From Tenacibaculum sp. MAR_2009_124 (GTDB taxonomy: Bacteria > Bacteroidota > Bacteroidia > Flavobacteriales > Flavobacteriaceae), in NCBI RefSeq assembly GCF_900105455.1, contig NZ_FNSF01000001.1, positions 625,001 through 689,000 of the forward strand: DNA of 64,000 bases, given 5' to 3'. The position numbers and the translations under genes are program-made. Below, piece after piece: positions 41,964 through 51,947 of this stretch. The notes under the pieces were generated by a model. That model saw nothing but the letters and a program-made list of their open reading frames with translations. It had not been told where the DNA came from and made no database searches. Every line of letters begins with the position of its first letter. Positions within the stretch are counted from its first letter, which is position 1.

Positions 41964-43493
41964 ATGGAAAGAGCGCAATCAGTAAGAGGTACAAAAGTAG
42001 ACAAATCTCGAATCATTAATCTTGAAAAAGGAAAGTTGCCACCGCAGGCTCTCGATTTAGAAGAGGCTGTTTTAGGTGCTATGATGATTGATAAAAAAGG
42101 AATTGATACGGTTATTGATATTTTGCACCCAGATGCCTTTTATGATAAGCGTCACCAAGAAATTTATGAAGCTATTTATACACTTTTCCAAAACTCGGAA
42201 CCTATTGATATTTTATCGGTTTCAAATCAATTGAAGAAAAGTGCGAAACTAGAATTGGTTGGTGGTGATTTCTACTTAATTGGTCTAACGCAAAAAGTGG
42301 CTTCTTCCGCCCATATTGAATTTCATTCACGAATTATTCTTGAAAGATATATCAAAAGAAAACTAATTAGTATTTCTTCTGAGTTGATTGAAAGTTCTTA
42401 TGACGAAACTATTGATGTATTTGACTTATTAGATGATGCGGAAGGTAAACTGTTTGAAGTAACTCAGGGAAACCTTAAAAAGGGAGCAGAGAAGGCAGAT
42501 TCATTAGTGCAACAATCTATTAGTAAAATTCAAGAAATTTCTACGAAAGAAGGAATGAGTGGGTTGGCCACAGGTTTTACAAAATTAGATGCATTAACTT
42601 CGGGTTGGCAGCCATCCGATTTAATTATTATTGCAGCACGTCCAGGTATGGGGAAAACGGCATTTGTAATTTCAATGGCAAAGAATATGGCTATTGATTT
42701 TAATCATGCTGTAGCAGTGTTTTCTCTGGAAATGTCTTCAGTTCAGTTAATCACTCGTATGATTTCTTCGGAAACAGGATTGACTTCTGAAAAATTACGT
42801 AAAGGAAACTTAGAACCTCATGAATGGGAACAGTTAAATGTAAAGGTAAAACGTTTATCTGATGCACCAGTATTTATTGATGATACACCTGCATTATCGA
42901 TTTTTGATTTAAGAGCTAAAGCACGTCGTCTGGTATCTCAACACGATGTTAAAATATTAATTATAGATTACTTACAATTAATGACTGCTGGAGGTTCTGG
43001 AGCTGGTAACCGTGAGCAAGAAATTTCGACAATTTCGCGTAACTTAAAGGCATTGGCAAAAGAATTAAGCATTCCAGTAATTGCATTATCGCAGTTATCT
43101 CGTTCGGTAGAAACTCGTGGAGGAAGTAAAAGACCTCTATTATCCGATCTTCGTGAATCTGGTGCGATTGAGCAGGATGCAGATATCGTATCATTTATTT
43201 TTAGGCCAGAATATTATGGAATGACAGAATGGGACGATGATGATCACTCGCCATGTGAAGGACAAGGTGAATTTATAGTAGCGAAGCACCGTAATGGTGG
43301 GTTGGATAATATTCGTTTAAAGTTTACAGGACACTTAGCGAAATTCTCAGATTTAGAAGAAGGATTTAGCAGCGAATTCCAATCGAGTATGAATTCTGGG
43401 TTTAATGAAGAAATTTCTTCTAATAACTTCCCTTCAGCAGAAGATGCTTTCGGACCAAGTAATCCGGGTGGAGGGGATGATGTTCCGTTTTAA
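41964..43493 (+). CDS. dnaB: Replicative DNA helicase DnaB
   Basis: This 509-residue protein is the hexameric helicase of the replication fork. The N-terminal primase-contact domain begins at LPPQALDLEEAVLGAMMID near 30-48. The RecA-like domain has Walker A in AARPGMGKTAF near 227-237, Walker B in ILIIDYLQLM near 330, the LSQLSRSVE loop near 370 and the arginine finger in GDDxx-preceding VAKHRNGGLD near 440. The acidic, Ser- and Asn-rich tail ending GGGDDVPF resembles the SSB-type acidic tip. No intein is present. Confidence 0.96.
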   Translation: MERAQSVRGTKVDKSRIINLEKGKLPPQALDLEEAVLGAMMIDKKGIDTVIDILHPDAFYDKRHQEIYEAIYTLFQNSEPIDILSVSNQLKKSAKLELVGGDFYLIGLTQKVASSAHIEFHSRIILERYIKRKLISISSELIESSYDETIDVFDLLDDAEGKLFEVTQGNLKKGAEKADSLVQQSISKIQEISTKEGMSGLATGFTKLDALTSGWQPSDLIIIAARPGMGKTAFVISMAKNMAIDFNHAVAVFSLEMSSVQLITRMISSETGLTSEKLRKGNLEPHEWEQLNVKVKRLSDAPVFIDDTPALSIFDLRAKARRLVSQHDVKILIIDYLQLMTAGGSGAGNREQEISTISRNLKALAKELSIPVIALSQLSRSVETRGGSKRPLLSDLRESGAIEQDADIVSFIFRPEYYGMTEWDDDDHSPCEGQGEFIVAKHRNGGLDNIRLKFTGHLAKFSDLEEGFSSEFQSSMNSGFNEEISSNNFPSAEDAFGPSNPGGGDDVPF

Positions 43494-43650
43494 ATAAAAT
43501 GAACCTTAAAAGGTATTAACATACAATTGTAATGAGCGCATAACCAATTGCGATCAAGATAAAATATTACGTAATACACAATTATAGTCTTAATAATTGT
43601 GTATTTTAGTTTTCTTAATATTTAGTTATTTTAAAACAATTCAACATGGA

Positions 43651-43684
43651 GACCTCACAGGTTTCATAAATCTGTGAGGTCTTT
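43651..43684 (+). terminator. Hairpin terminator after dnaB
   Basis: GACCTCACAG and CTGTGAGGTC pair perfectly around an 11-base loop, followed by TTT. Similar GACCTCACAGG hairpins are frequent between genes in flavobacteria. Confidence 0.65.
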
Positions 43685-43724
43685 GAGTTACAAGTATGTT
43701 ATTAGAAAAAAGAAACTGATTCGT

Positions 43725-44984
43725 ATGAAAAAAATCGTATTCATTATCATATTATTAACTTTTTCTAACTCACTATGGGCGTCATTCATTTACTTGCCTA
43801 TGAGTAATGAAAATCAAAAAAATCATTTAAAAGCTTATGGTATTGTTTATTACGCTCTTCAAAACGGATTAAAAGCGAAATGGTTGTTAAATTATGATGG
43901 AGGTGCTTTCTTAGTTGAGAATAATGATTCTGTAGAAAAAGAATGTAAAATTAGAGGAGTTTCTTATCAGGTTATTTCAGAAGCAAAAGCACAAATAATA
44001 CTAGAAGGGATTTCTTCACCTTCCAAAAACCAAGAGGCAGTTCCATTAGAAAAAGCGCCAAAAATAGCGGTATATTCTCCTAAAGATAAAATGCCTTGGG
44101 ATGATGCGGTAACAATGGTATTAACCTATGCAGAAATTCCTTTTGATGTAGTGTATGATGAGGAAGTTTTGAATGATAAGCTTTTGTTATATGAATGGTT
44201 ACACTTGCATCATGAAGATTTTACAGGTCAATATGGACGATTTTACGGTGCTTACAGGGCAGCACCGTGGTATATTCAGCAAAAGAAAGACTCGGAGAAT
44301 AGAGCAGAAAAGTTAGGATATTCGAAGGTGTCAGTTGAAAAGGGAGCGGTAGCCAAAAAGATAAGAGATTATATTGTAGGAGGAGGTTTTATGTTTGCCA
44401 TGTGTTCGGCTACAGATAGTTTTGATATTGCGCTAGCATCTGATGGAGTCGATATTTGTGAAAGCATGTTTGACGGTGATCCGTCAGAACCAAATTATCA
44501 ATCGAAAATAGATTATAGTAAAACCCTAGCATTTAAGGATTTTGAGTTAATAAGAAATCCTACTACCTATGAGTTTTCTTCTATTGATATGACAAGAAAA
44601 AGAAGAATAAATAAAGAAACTGATTATTTTACTTTAAAGGAATTTTCTGCGAAATGGGATCAGGTTCCAACCATGTTAACTCAGAATCATACGCAGTTAG
44701 TTAAAGGTTTTATGGGGCAAACGACATCATTTGATAATAAGAATGTAAAGTCGAATGTGATGATTTTAGGAGAGAGTAAAAACCATGGAGAAGCTCGTTA
44801 TATACATGGAGTAAAAGGAAAAGGGATGTTCACTTTTTATGGTGGTCATGACCCAGAAGATTACCAGCATAGAGTAGGAGATCCAAAAACAGAATTAGAT
44901 TTACATCCAACATCACCTGGTTACAGATTAATTTTGAATAATGTTTTGTTCCCAGCGGCAAAAAAGAAAAAACAAAAGACCTAA
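43725..44984 (+). CDS. Secreted glutamine-amidotransferase-fold protein (often labelled asparagine synthetase B)
   Basis: The 419-residue protein begins with a signal peptide (KKIVFIIILLTFSNSLWAS) at the ATG 43725; longer readings upstream would run into the dnaB terminator hairpin. It has a class-I-amidotransferase-like fold: GGGFMFAMCSATDSF near 222-236 holds a nucleophile-type Cys, and FTFYGGHDPEDYQH near 380 holds a His. Homologues are labelled asparagine synthetase B, but no ATP-binding or class-II amidotransferase domain is present, so that name is misleading. It is an exported protein of unknown activity. Confidence 0.75.
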   Translation: MKKIVFIIILLTFSNSLWASFIYLPMSNENQKNHLKAYGIVYYALQNGLKAKWLLNYDGGAFLVENNDSVEKECKIRGVSYQVISEAKAQIILEGISSPSKNQEAVPLEKAPKIAVYSPKDKMPWDDAVTMVLTYAEIPFDVVYDEEVLNDKLLLYEWLHLHHEDFTGQYGRFYGAYRAAPWYIQQKKDSENRAEKLGYSKVSVEKGAVAKKIRDYIVGGGFMFAMCSATDSFDIALASDGVDICESMFDGDPSEPNYQSKIDYSKTLAFKDFELIRNPTTYEFSSIDMTRKRRINKETDYFTLKEFSAKWDQVPTMLTQNHTQLVKGFMGQTTSFDNKNVKSNVMILGESKNHGEARYIHGVKGKGMFTFYGGHDPEDYQHRVGDPKTELDLHPTSPGYRLILNNVLFPAAKKKKQKT

Positions 44985-45011
44985 TATTTGTGAGTAATAC
45001 GATTTGTGATT

Positions 45012-45155
45012 AAAAATTTCGTATAAATTAATTGAGTTATTTTTCATTATACAAGGCAAAAAAACAAAGCATAGCCTTAGCTACGGTTTCTTTTTTTTGA
45101 CACATTAGAATGTAAAAAGAAACTGTTCATATGCGAAATATTTACTTGTAAATCT
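45012..45155 (-). repeat. Dispersed intergenic repeat, copy B
   Basis: This is an inverted copy of the repeat at 30121-30265. It holds a GCATAGCCTTAGCTAC block where copy A has a diverged version. It occupies most of the gap 44985-45172, which has no gene. Confidence 0.7.
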
Positions 45156-45172
45156 TATAAGATATAACAATG

Positions 45173-45210
45173 AAAAAAGGTTAAAGTATACCATACTTTA
45201 ACCTTTTTTA
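45173..45210. terminator. Bidirectional terminator before the S41 peptidase end
   Basis: AAAAAAGGTTAAAGTATA and TACTTTAACCTTTTTT form a long stem around CCA. It serves the convergent genes ending at 44984 and 45230. Confidence 0.88.
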
Positions 45211-45229
45211 GTTCCTTTATACAAAGAAG

Positions 45230-48200
45230 TTACTTAACATCTTTAAGCATTTCAGATACAGATCGTTCTAATTGTTGATCGCGACCGTTATCTATAATAC
45301 CAGGCATGTTTTTTACTTTAATCATAGGCATCGTTTGGTTGTTTTCCATCCATCTTCCTGATTTATCCTTAGCACTCACAGGTACAACTCCCCAGTAACT
45401 TCCATCAGCTAAACCTTCCCATCCAGCAAAACTACAGGTACCAGGTACCGGCATACCTACAGTTTTTCCAATTTTAAGATCTGTATATCCGGCAGCGTAG
45501 CAATGTCCGTCTGAATACATGCTTTCATTGAAAATAGACAAAGTAGGTTTTGTCCAGCGCGAAGTAGGTTCTCCTCCAACTACTTTAGCTTCTGTTTCAT
45601 AAGAAATAAAAGGGACTCCTGTAAAGAACATTGCTAAGTCGGCAACTAAATCACCACCTCCATTAAAACGTGTATCAATAATAATTCCTTTACGCTCAGA
45701 GAATTTCCCCATAATGTCTTTATAAATACTTCTGTATGGACCATCACTCATTCCTGGGATATGAACGTATCCTAATTTTCCATTACTTAACTTGTCGACT
45801 TCTTTTTCATTAATTTTAACCCATCTTTTATATAGCAAGCTACCTTTTTGACCTAGTGAAATAGGTTTAACAGTTAAAGATTGTTCTTTCTTTGTTTTTG
45901 GGTCTTTAATATTAAGCAATACAAATTTTCCTGCTTTTCTATTTAAATATTTAGCTATATCTTCATTTTTATCAATAGTAACACCATCAATTTTTTCAAT
46001 AATCATTCCAGCTTTAACATTGAAAGATGATTTGTCAAGCGGACCATCTTTAATAATTTCATCTATTAATATTCCATTGTCTTTATGATTATAATTCATG
46101 AAAATCCCTAAAGAAGCGGTGGCGTCTGCATTTTTAATACTTGTACGATAACGAGCTCCAGCATGAGATACATTTAATTCACCTAACATTTCAGAAAGCA
46201 TTTCGGAGAACTCAAAAGAATTACCTATTGATGGCAAGTATTTCTTGTATTCTTTTTTCATTTTATTCCAGTCAGTTCCATGGAAATCTGGATGGTAAAA
46301 AATAGCATTGGTTCTTATCCATACATGATTAAACATTGCTACTCTTTCAGCATCAGTATTCAACATCATTTCGCCATTGATTTTTACTGGCTTTTTACTC
46401 TTTTTTGCTGGATCAATTTTGGAAATTCTCCCACCACTTAAAAGGTATAAGTTTTTCATTTGTTTATCCCAATGTAGAGAACCAAAATTGGCATTCAATG
46501 GCATGACCATTTTAGTTTCTTTTGTACGCAAATTTGTACTCCAAAGATTCATTTTACCTTCAAAACGAGCTAAATAATATAAGATGTCACCTTTTTTAGA
46601 AAGAACGGCGTCACCAAGACTAGAAGAATGTATTGTTAATCTTTTTGTTCGGTCTTTCATACTATCCCAATCGAAAGTAAGTGGCTTTACTTCTTTTTTG
46701 TCTTTAGCTTTCTTTTTATCTTTTTTCTCATCTTTTTTATCCTTCTTATCGGTGTCTTTTTTCTTAGCCTTCTTTTTCTCCTCAGCTTTAATAGCTTTAA
46801 TGGCTTCCATTAATTTAAATTCTTCATCACTAAGATTGAATTCATCCCAAGCTTCTTGAGTAAAAAACATGCTATGAACATCACTTTGAGATCGTCCACT
46901 AGTAGCATAAGATTTTAACCCATTTCTATTGCTAAACCATAATATTTGCTTTCCTCCATTAACCCATTTAGGATAGTAGTCTCTATAGCCACTTTCAGTT
47001 AAGTTTATACGTTTCGTACCATCAGCAGCCATTAATAAGACTTCACTATTGCTTAGTGTTTTACTCCATCCAACTAATAACCATTTACTATCTGGGCTCC
47101 AGGTAAAATACTTATCTCCATCACTCATATGAAATAAATCTTTAGGAGTTAATAAGGTTACTTGTTTTTTAGTTTTTAAGTCCATTATCTTTAATGTACG
47201 CCTTCCTTCAACAAAAGCTACTTTAGAACTATCAGGAGAGAACTCAGGTAAATAATTATCAAGTTTGTTTTCTATAACAGGAGATTCTTTTACCAAAGTA
47301 GAAGCAAAAAAGAAAGGTTCTTCTTTTCTTACTTTTTCCGTTTTATAAATACTCCATTTTCCATTTCTTTCACTACTATATACTACCGATTTTCCATCAG
47401 GAGTCCAAGTTACAAAACGCTCTCTTTCTGGAGTATTAGTTAGTCGTTTGGTGAAAGATTCATTAACAGAAGTAACAAATACTTCACCTCTAGAAATAAA
47501 GGCAATTTCTTTTCCATTTGGAGATATTGCCATTTCATTCACACCTCCATTGATAGATACGAATTTATCACTATTATCCTTGTCTTGCGTTCTTATAATA
47601 ACCTTCACTTTTGAAGGTTTTTCACCTTCTTTCATTGTATATAACTCACCATCATACCCAAAACTTAAGATACCATTACCGATGCTTAAGAAACGTACTG
47701 GATGTAATTTGAAGTTTGTAATTTGAAGATCTTGATTAGGATTATTAATATTCATTTTATGAACATTAAATGTTCCACTTTTCTCACTTAAATAGTACAT
47801 GCTTTTTTCATCTTCGGAGAAAAAAGGATGTCTATCTTCTCCAGCAAAAGAAGTAATCATTTTGTGAGTATTGTTTTTGACGTCATACTTCCATATGTCT
47901 CTGGTAATTGATGATTTATGATGCTTACGCCACTCGTTTTCACCACCTTTTTTGTCGTGATACAACATCGTGTTACCATTCTTAGAAACTTGAACATATT
48001 CAGCAGGTACCGTAAGTAGTTGACTAATTCGTCCTGCAGTTACAGGTACGCTATATAATTCTGGTTGCGATCTTGCTGGGTATTGTCGATGTTTTACTTG
48101 GTCTTGGCGTTGTGCTCCAAAAATTACATCTTGGTTATTCGCTGAAAAAGAAAAGGGAATTTCATCGTTAGAATGAAATGTTAATCTTTTCGCTTCACCA

Positions 48201-48484
48201 CCTCTGGCGTCCATAACGTAGATGTCGAAATTACCATAGCGATTAGAAGAAAATGCGATATTTTTACTGTCTTTGCTCCAAATAGCTTTATAATCGTGTG
48301 CTTTATGAAAAGTTAATTGAACCGCATTTCCGCCACTTGAAGAAACCTTATATAGGTCACCTTTGTATGTAAAAACAATCTCTTTTCCATCTGGCGATAT
48401 AGAGGAATGTCTTAACCAATTGGGAGCTCCTTGAGAGAAGAGTTGCAATGTTAAAAATGTAAGTAGTAATGATAGGTGTTTCAT
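45230..48484 (-). CDS. Tricorn-type S41 peptidase
   Basis: The 1084-residue exported protease has a signal peptide (KHLSLLLTFLTLQLFSQG). Two blocks of WD40-like beta-propeller blades (SPDGKEIVFTYKGDLYKV, SPNGKEIAFISRGEVFV and others) fill residues 20-540. A Lys/Asp-rich linker lies near 560-605, a core domain with SH in GELNVSHAGARY near 770, a PDZ domain near 790-870, and the S41 catalytic domain with IIDTRFNGGGDL near 955 and the nucleophile region YSDGHCYAAGY near 1010. It degrades peptides in the periplasm. The charged linker is longer than in archaeal tricorn. The gene is alone. Confidence 0.92.
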   Translation of the reverse strand: MKHLSLLLTFLTLQLFSQGAPNWLRHSSISPDGKEIVFTYKGDLYKVSSSGGNAVQLTFHKAHDYKAIWSKDSKNIAFSSNRYGNFDIYVMDARGGEAKRLTFHSNDEIPFSFSANNQDVIFGAQRQDQVKHRQYPARSQPELYSVPVTAGRISQLLTVPAEYVQVSKNGNTMLYHDKKGGENEWRKHHKSSITRDIWKYDVKNNTHKMITSFAGEDRHPFFSEDEKSMYYLSEKSGTFNVHKMNINNPNQDLQITNFKLHPVRFLSIGNGILSFGYDGELYTMKEGEKPSKVKVIIRTQDKDNSDKFVSINGGVNEMAISPNGKEIAFISRGEVFVTSVNESFTKRLTNTPERERFVTWTPDGKSVVYSSERNGKWSIYKTEKVRKEEPFFFASTLVKESPVIENKLDNYLPEFSPDSSKVAFVEGRRTLKIMDLKTKKQVTLLTPKDLFHMSDGDKYFTWSPDSKWLLVGWSKTLSNSEVLLMAADGTKRINLTESGYRDYYPKWVNGGKQILWFSNRNGLKSYATSGRSQSDVHSMFFTQEAWDEFNLSDEEFKLMEAIKAIKAEEKKKAKKKDTDKKDKKDEKKDKKKAKDKKEVKPLTFDWDSMKDRTKRLTIHSSSLGDAVLSKKGDILYYLARFEGKMNLWSTNLRTKETKMVMPLNANFGSLHWDKQMKNLYLLSGGRISKIDPAKKSKKPVKINGEMMLNTDAERVAMFNHVWIRTNAIFYHPDFHGTDWNKMKKEYKKYLPSIGNSFEFSEMLSEMLGELNVSHAGARYRTSIKNADATASLGIFMNYNHKDNGILIDEIIKDGPLDKSSFNVKAGMIIEKIDGVTIDKNEDIAKYLNRKAGKFVLLNIKDPKTKKEQSLTVKPISLGQKGSLLYKRWVKINEKEVDKLSNGKLGYVHIPGMSDGPYRSIYKDIMGKFSERKGIIIDTRFNGGGDLVADLAMFFTGVPFISYETEAKVVGGEPTSRWTKPTLSIFNESMYSDGHCYAAGYTDLKIGKTVGMPVPGTCSFAGWEGLADGSYWGVVPVSAKDKSGRWMENNQTMPMIKVKNMPGIIDNGRDQQLERSVSEMLKDVK

Positions 48485-48541
48485 TTGATTAATTTTTTCT
48501 GCAATCTACTAAATCGTAATACCTAATTCTGTTAATTTAAG

Positions 48542-50245
48542 TTAAAAAGAAGAAGGAGCTTTTTTCTTCAATTCCTTAATAAAATATGAAGGTCTTAGTT
48601 CAGTGTACTTATAAAAAGCTTTCGAAAAAGATTCTGCTTTATTAAATCCAACTTCGTTAGCAATAGCTTTAATGGTATACTTTTTCCAGAGCTCATTGCT
48701 TTTCAATTGCTCAACACAATATTCAATACGAAGTTTATTAATATAGTTTGAAAAAGAAGTATGTTTATGGTAATTGATCACCTTTGATAAGTAGCTGGCA
48801 TTGGTGTCAAATTTCGAAGCTAAATATTGAAGATTGAGATCTATATTAATAAATTCGTTACTTTCTTCAAATTTTTTCAGTTGCTCAAGAATAGAGGCGA
48901 CAATACTTTCGGAAAGCTCAAGTTTTGGTTTGGACTCTTCTTTAGTAGAAGGATGGATTGTTTTCAGATCGTCTTTCTGTTTACTTATTAGAGTTTGAAA
49001 ACGTTTTTTATAAATGCTGTTTTTTCGAATTTGATAGCTGATTAATGCTAATAGTAAGGCTAATAATGAAGTGAAAATAATTTTGTTTCTTTTTGATTTT
49101 GATTCTAATTCTTCTACAATTCGTTTTCTTTCCGCTAATAGATTGGGGATATCAAATTCATTAGTAAAGGTTTCTTGGATTTTGTTTTTTTCTGTCAGTT
49201 CAAACTCTTTTAAATCCAAAAGCTTGTTTACATAATGAAGTTGTTTTTCTAAGTTACCTTGGTTTTTATAATGGTTGGAGAGAAAAGAAAAAGAATATTT
49301 TAATGAGGAGCTTTTTATTTTCCTCTGATTGTAAATAGAGTCAGCTTTCAAATGAAACTCTAGCGCTTTATTTAGAGTGTTAGTTTGTTTAAAGGATCTG
49401 CCTAATTTGGTGAAAAGTAGAATTAAAATGGGATAGTTCTCATCAGATGAGATATATGGGATTGATTGGATATAACTATCTATTGAACTTAAATATTTTT
49501 TTGTTTCGAACAGAATTTCTCCTTCAGTAAAAAAAGTATAACCATAAGCAATAGTGTCATTAAGAGACTGAAATAACTTAGAGGCTTTTTTATTATAAAA
49601 TAGCGCGGAATCGAATTTCGAAATTTTTTTATATGTCAAAGAAATGTTTAATGCGACATATTTTAATTCATTATTGACGTTAGGACCTTGATAAGCTTTA
49701 TCAAGATATTTTTCGACTCTTAAAAAAGACGATATAGAAGATTTATAATCACCTACTTTTGATTTTGCTAAACCATGATACATAGTTTTTAAAATGTTTA
49801 AGCTATCGTTTTTAAATGACCGTAAGACTTTATCTATTTTTACTAGTTCTTGAGTCATTAGGTTTACTTTGTTTTTTTGATAGAAGAATCGTAATTTATT
49901 CAGATGGATTGCCACAGGGAAATTTTTATTGGGTTTTACACTATAAACCTTGATTAAGGAGTCACAAAAATTCAAATAAATAGCATCGTTATTTTTGATG
50001 TCTGCCAAATAATATTTACTCCAAATAATTTCCATTGTATCTTTTTCCTTTAAAGCTTTGAGGTATTTTGCGTTAGCATATAATATAGCCTTTAAAGTAT
50101 CAGGTTTACTTTCATAAAATAGATCTTCTAATTCTTGAAAACTTTTGGAAGCTAAAGAATCTGCTAAAACTGAATTTTGCCCTTTTAATGTTGGTATCGT
50201 GTAAGCGAAAATGGCAGTAAAAAAAAGTACAATGCTATGTTTCAT
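48542..50245 (-). CDS. Membrane-bound TPR-AraC regulator (first of a tandem pair)
   Basis: The 567-residue protein has a signal-like N-terminus (KHSIVLFFTAIFAYTIPTLKG), a series of tetratricopeptide repeats to about 350, and one membrane helix near 395-412 (IIFTSLLALLLALISYQI). A cytosolic AraC-type domain follows near 450-560, with LQYLASKFDTNASYLSKVIN as the first and IKAIANEVGFNKAESFSKAF as the second helix-turn-helix. Signals sensed outside by the repeats would be passed directly to DNA. It overlaps the end of its paralogue by 11 bp. The last 200 residues are nearly the same in both. Confidence 0.88.
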   Translation of the reverse strand: MKHSIVLFFTAIFAYTIPTLKGQNSVLADSLASKSFQELEDLFYESKPDTLKAILYANAKYLKALKEKDTMEIIWSKYYLADIKNNDAIYLNFCDSLIKVYSVKPNKNFPVAIHLNKLRFFYQKNKVNLMTQELVKIDKVLRSFKNDSLNILKTMYHGLAKSKVGDYKSSISSFLRVEKYLDKAYQGPNVNNELKYVALNISLTYKKISKFDSALFYNKKASKLFQSLNDTIAYGYTFFTEGEILFETKKYLSSIDSYIQSIPYISSDENYPILILLFTKLGRSFKQTNTLNKALEFHLKADSIYNQRKIKSSSLKYSFSFLSNHYKNQGNLEKQLHYVNKLLDLKEFELTEKNKIQETFTNEFDIPNLLAERKRIVEELESKSKRNKIIFTSLLALLLALISYQIRKNSIYKKRFQTLISKQKDDLKTIHPSTKEESKPKLELSESIVASILEQLKKFEESNEFINIDLNLQYLASKFDTNASYLSKVINYHKHTSFSNYINKLRIEYCVEQLKSNELWKKYTIKAIANEVGFNKAESFSKAFYKYTELRPSYFIKELKKKAPSSF

Positions 50246-51947
50246 TCGAGATATTACTTGTTTGTGTTTTTTTCAATTCCTTAATAAAATAAGAAGGTCT
50301 TAGTTCAGTGTACTTAAAAAAAGCTTTCGAAAAAGACTCTGCTTTATTAAATCCGACTTCGTTGGCAATAGCTTTAATGGTATACCTTCTCCAGAGCTCA
50401 TTGTTTTTCAATTGCTCAACACAATATTCAATACGAAGTTTATTAATATAGTTTGAAAAAGAAGTATGTTTATGGTAGTTGATCACCTTTGATAAGTAGC
50501 TGGCATTGGTATCAAATTTCGAAGCTAAATATTGAAGATTGAGATCTATATTAATAAACTCGTTACTTTCTTCAAATTTTTTCAGTTGCTCAAGAATAAA
50601 GGCGACAATACTTTCGGAAAGCTCAAGTTTTGGTTTGGACTCTTCTTTAGTAGAAGGATGGATTGTTTTCAGATTGTCCTTTTGTTTACTTATTAGAGTT
50701 TGAAAACGTTTTTTATAAATGTTGTTTTTTCGAATTTGATAGCCGATTAATGCTAATAGTAAGGCTAATAATGAAGTGAAAATAATTTTGTTTCTTTTTG
50801 ATTTTGCTTCCAATTCTTCTACAATTCTTTTTCTTTCCGCTAATAGATTGGGGATATCAAACTCATCAGTTAAGGTTTGCTGTATTTTGTTTTTTTCCGT
50901 CAATCGAAATTCTTTTAACTCCATTAATTTGTTAATATAATGAAGTTGTTTTTCTAAGTTGTTTTGTTTTTTGTAATGTTTAGAAAGAAAAGATAAAGTA
51001 TATTTAAGTGATTTTACCTTAATTTTTTTTTGATTGTAAATCGAGTCCGATTTCAAATGATAAACCAAAGCATTTCCGAGATCTTCTATTAATTCATATG
51101 ACTTTCCCACTTCAGAGTAAACAACGCATAAAATTCTGTAATTTTCATCTTCAATAATCCAAGGGATCGATTGTTTATAGCTTTTAATAGAGCTTGAGTG
51201 ATTGCCAGAATCAAAATAAATTGAGGCTTGGTTGTAAAAAGTGTATCCTAAACTAACAGAATCTTTTAGTTTTCTGTAGATATCTAATGTCTTTCTATTA
51301 TAATATAGCGCCGAATCGTAATTTTTCAGCTCAATATATGCTGCAGTAAGATTAAGTGGAACCGAAGAGAAATCGTCATTAGCATTAAATTGATTTTTTT
51401 GATTTATGTATTTATAAGATTTTTTAAGATAATTGAGAGCCTCATGGTTCTTACCAATAGCAAATTTTGATAAGCCTACATATAAATTCTTAATAGCATT
51501 AAGGCTATCGTTGTTAATATTGAGATTATTAATTTGGTTCAATTCGTTTAAAATGAGACTTTTTTTGTTTCTATGGTAGAAGAAACGAGCTTTATGAAGG
51601 TGTATAGCCGTAGGGAAATTTTTATTAGGTTTTACACTATAAATTTTGATTAAGGAGTCGCAAAAGTTCAAATAAATAGAATCGTTATTTTTGATGTCTG
51701 CCAAATAATATTTACTCCAGAGAATTTGCATGGTATCTTTTTCCTTTAAAGCTTTATAATATTTAGCATTAGCATACATTATAGCCTTTAAAGTATCTGG
51801 TTTACTTTCATAAAAAAGATTCTCTAATTCTTCAAAACTTTTAGAAGTTATAGAATCTGTAATAACAGTATTGTGTTGTGAAAAATTATGTTGGTTTAGT
51901 AGGAAAAGAAAGGTGATTGTCAATAAAAATCTTGAAAAGAAGCTCAT
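50235..51947 (-). CDS. Membrane-bound TPR-AraC regulator (second of a tandem pair)
   Basis: The 570-residue paralogue of the next gene has the same layout: signal-like start, tetratricopeptide repeats, one helix (IIFTSLLALLLALIGYQI) and an AraC domain at the end. The first 125 residues and the part from about 355 on are highly similar between the two, whereas the middle repeats (about 130-350) have diverged. It lies upstream in the transcript and overlaps the other gene by 11 bp, so both are one operon. The tail differs (KKTQTSNISNET). Confidence 0.88.
   Translation of the reverse strand: MSFFSRFLLTITFLFLLNQHNFSQHNTVITDSITSKSFEELENLFYESKPDTLKAIMYANAKYYKALKEKDTMQILWSKYYLADIKNNDSIYLNFCDSLIKIYSVKPNKNFPTAIHLHKARFFYHRNKKSLILNELNQINNLNINNDSLNAIKNLYVGLSKFAIGKNHEALNYLKKSYKYINQKNQFNANDDFSSVPLNLTAAYIELKNYDSALYYNRKTLDIYRKLKDSVSLGYTFYNQASIYFDSGNHSSSIKSYKQSIPWIIEDENYRILCVVYSEVGKSYELIEDLGNALVYHLKSDSIYNQKKIKVKSLKYTLSFLSKHYKKQNNLEKQLHYINKLMELKEFRLTEKNKIQQTLTDEFDIPNLLAERKRIVEELEAKSKRNKIIFTSLLALLLALIGYQIRKNNIYKKRFQTLISKQKDNLKTIHPSTKEESKPKLELSESIVAFILEQLKKFEESNEFINIDLNLQYLASKFDTNASYLSKVINYHKHTSFSNYINKLRIEYCVEQLKNNELWRRYTIKAIANEVGFNKAESFSKAFFKYTELRPSYFIKELKKTQTSNISNET

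Noticed and set aside
46584..46859. A plus-strand frame opposite the S41 peptidase gene
   Set aside because: It is the antisense of the Lys/Asp-rich linker of the peptidase and has the low-complexity Ser/Phe composition expected from that.
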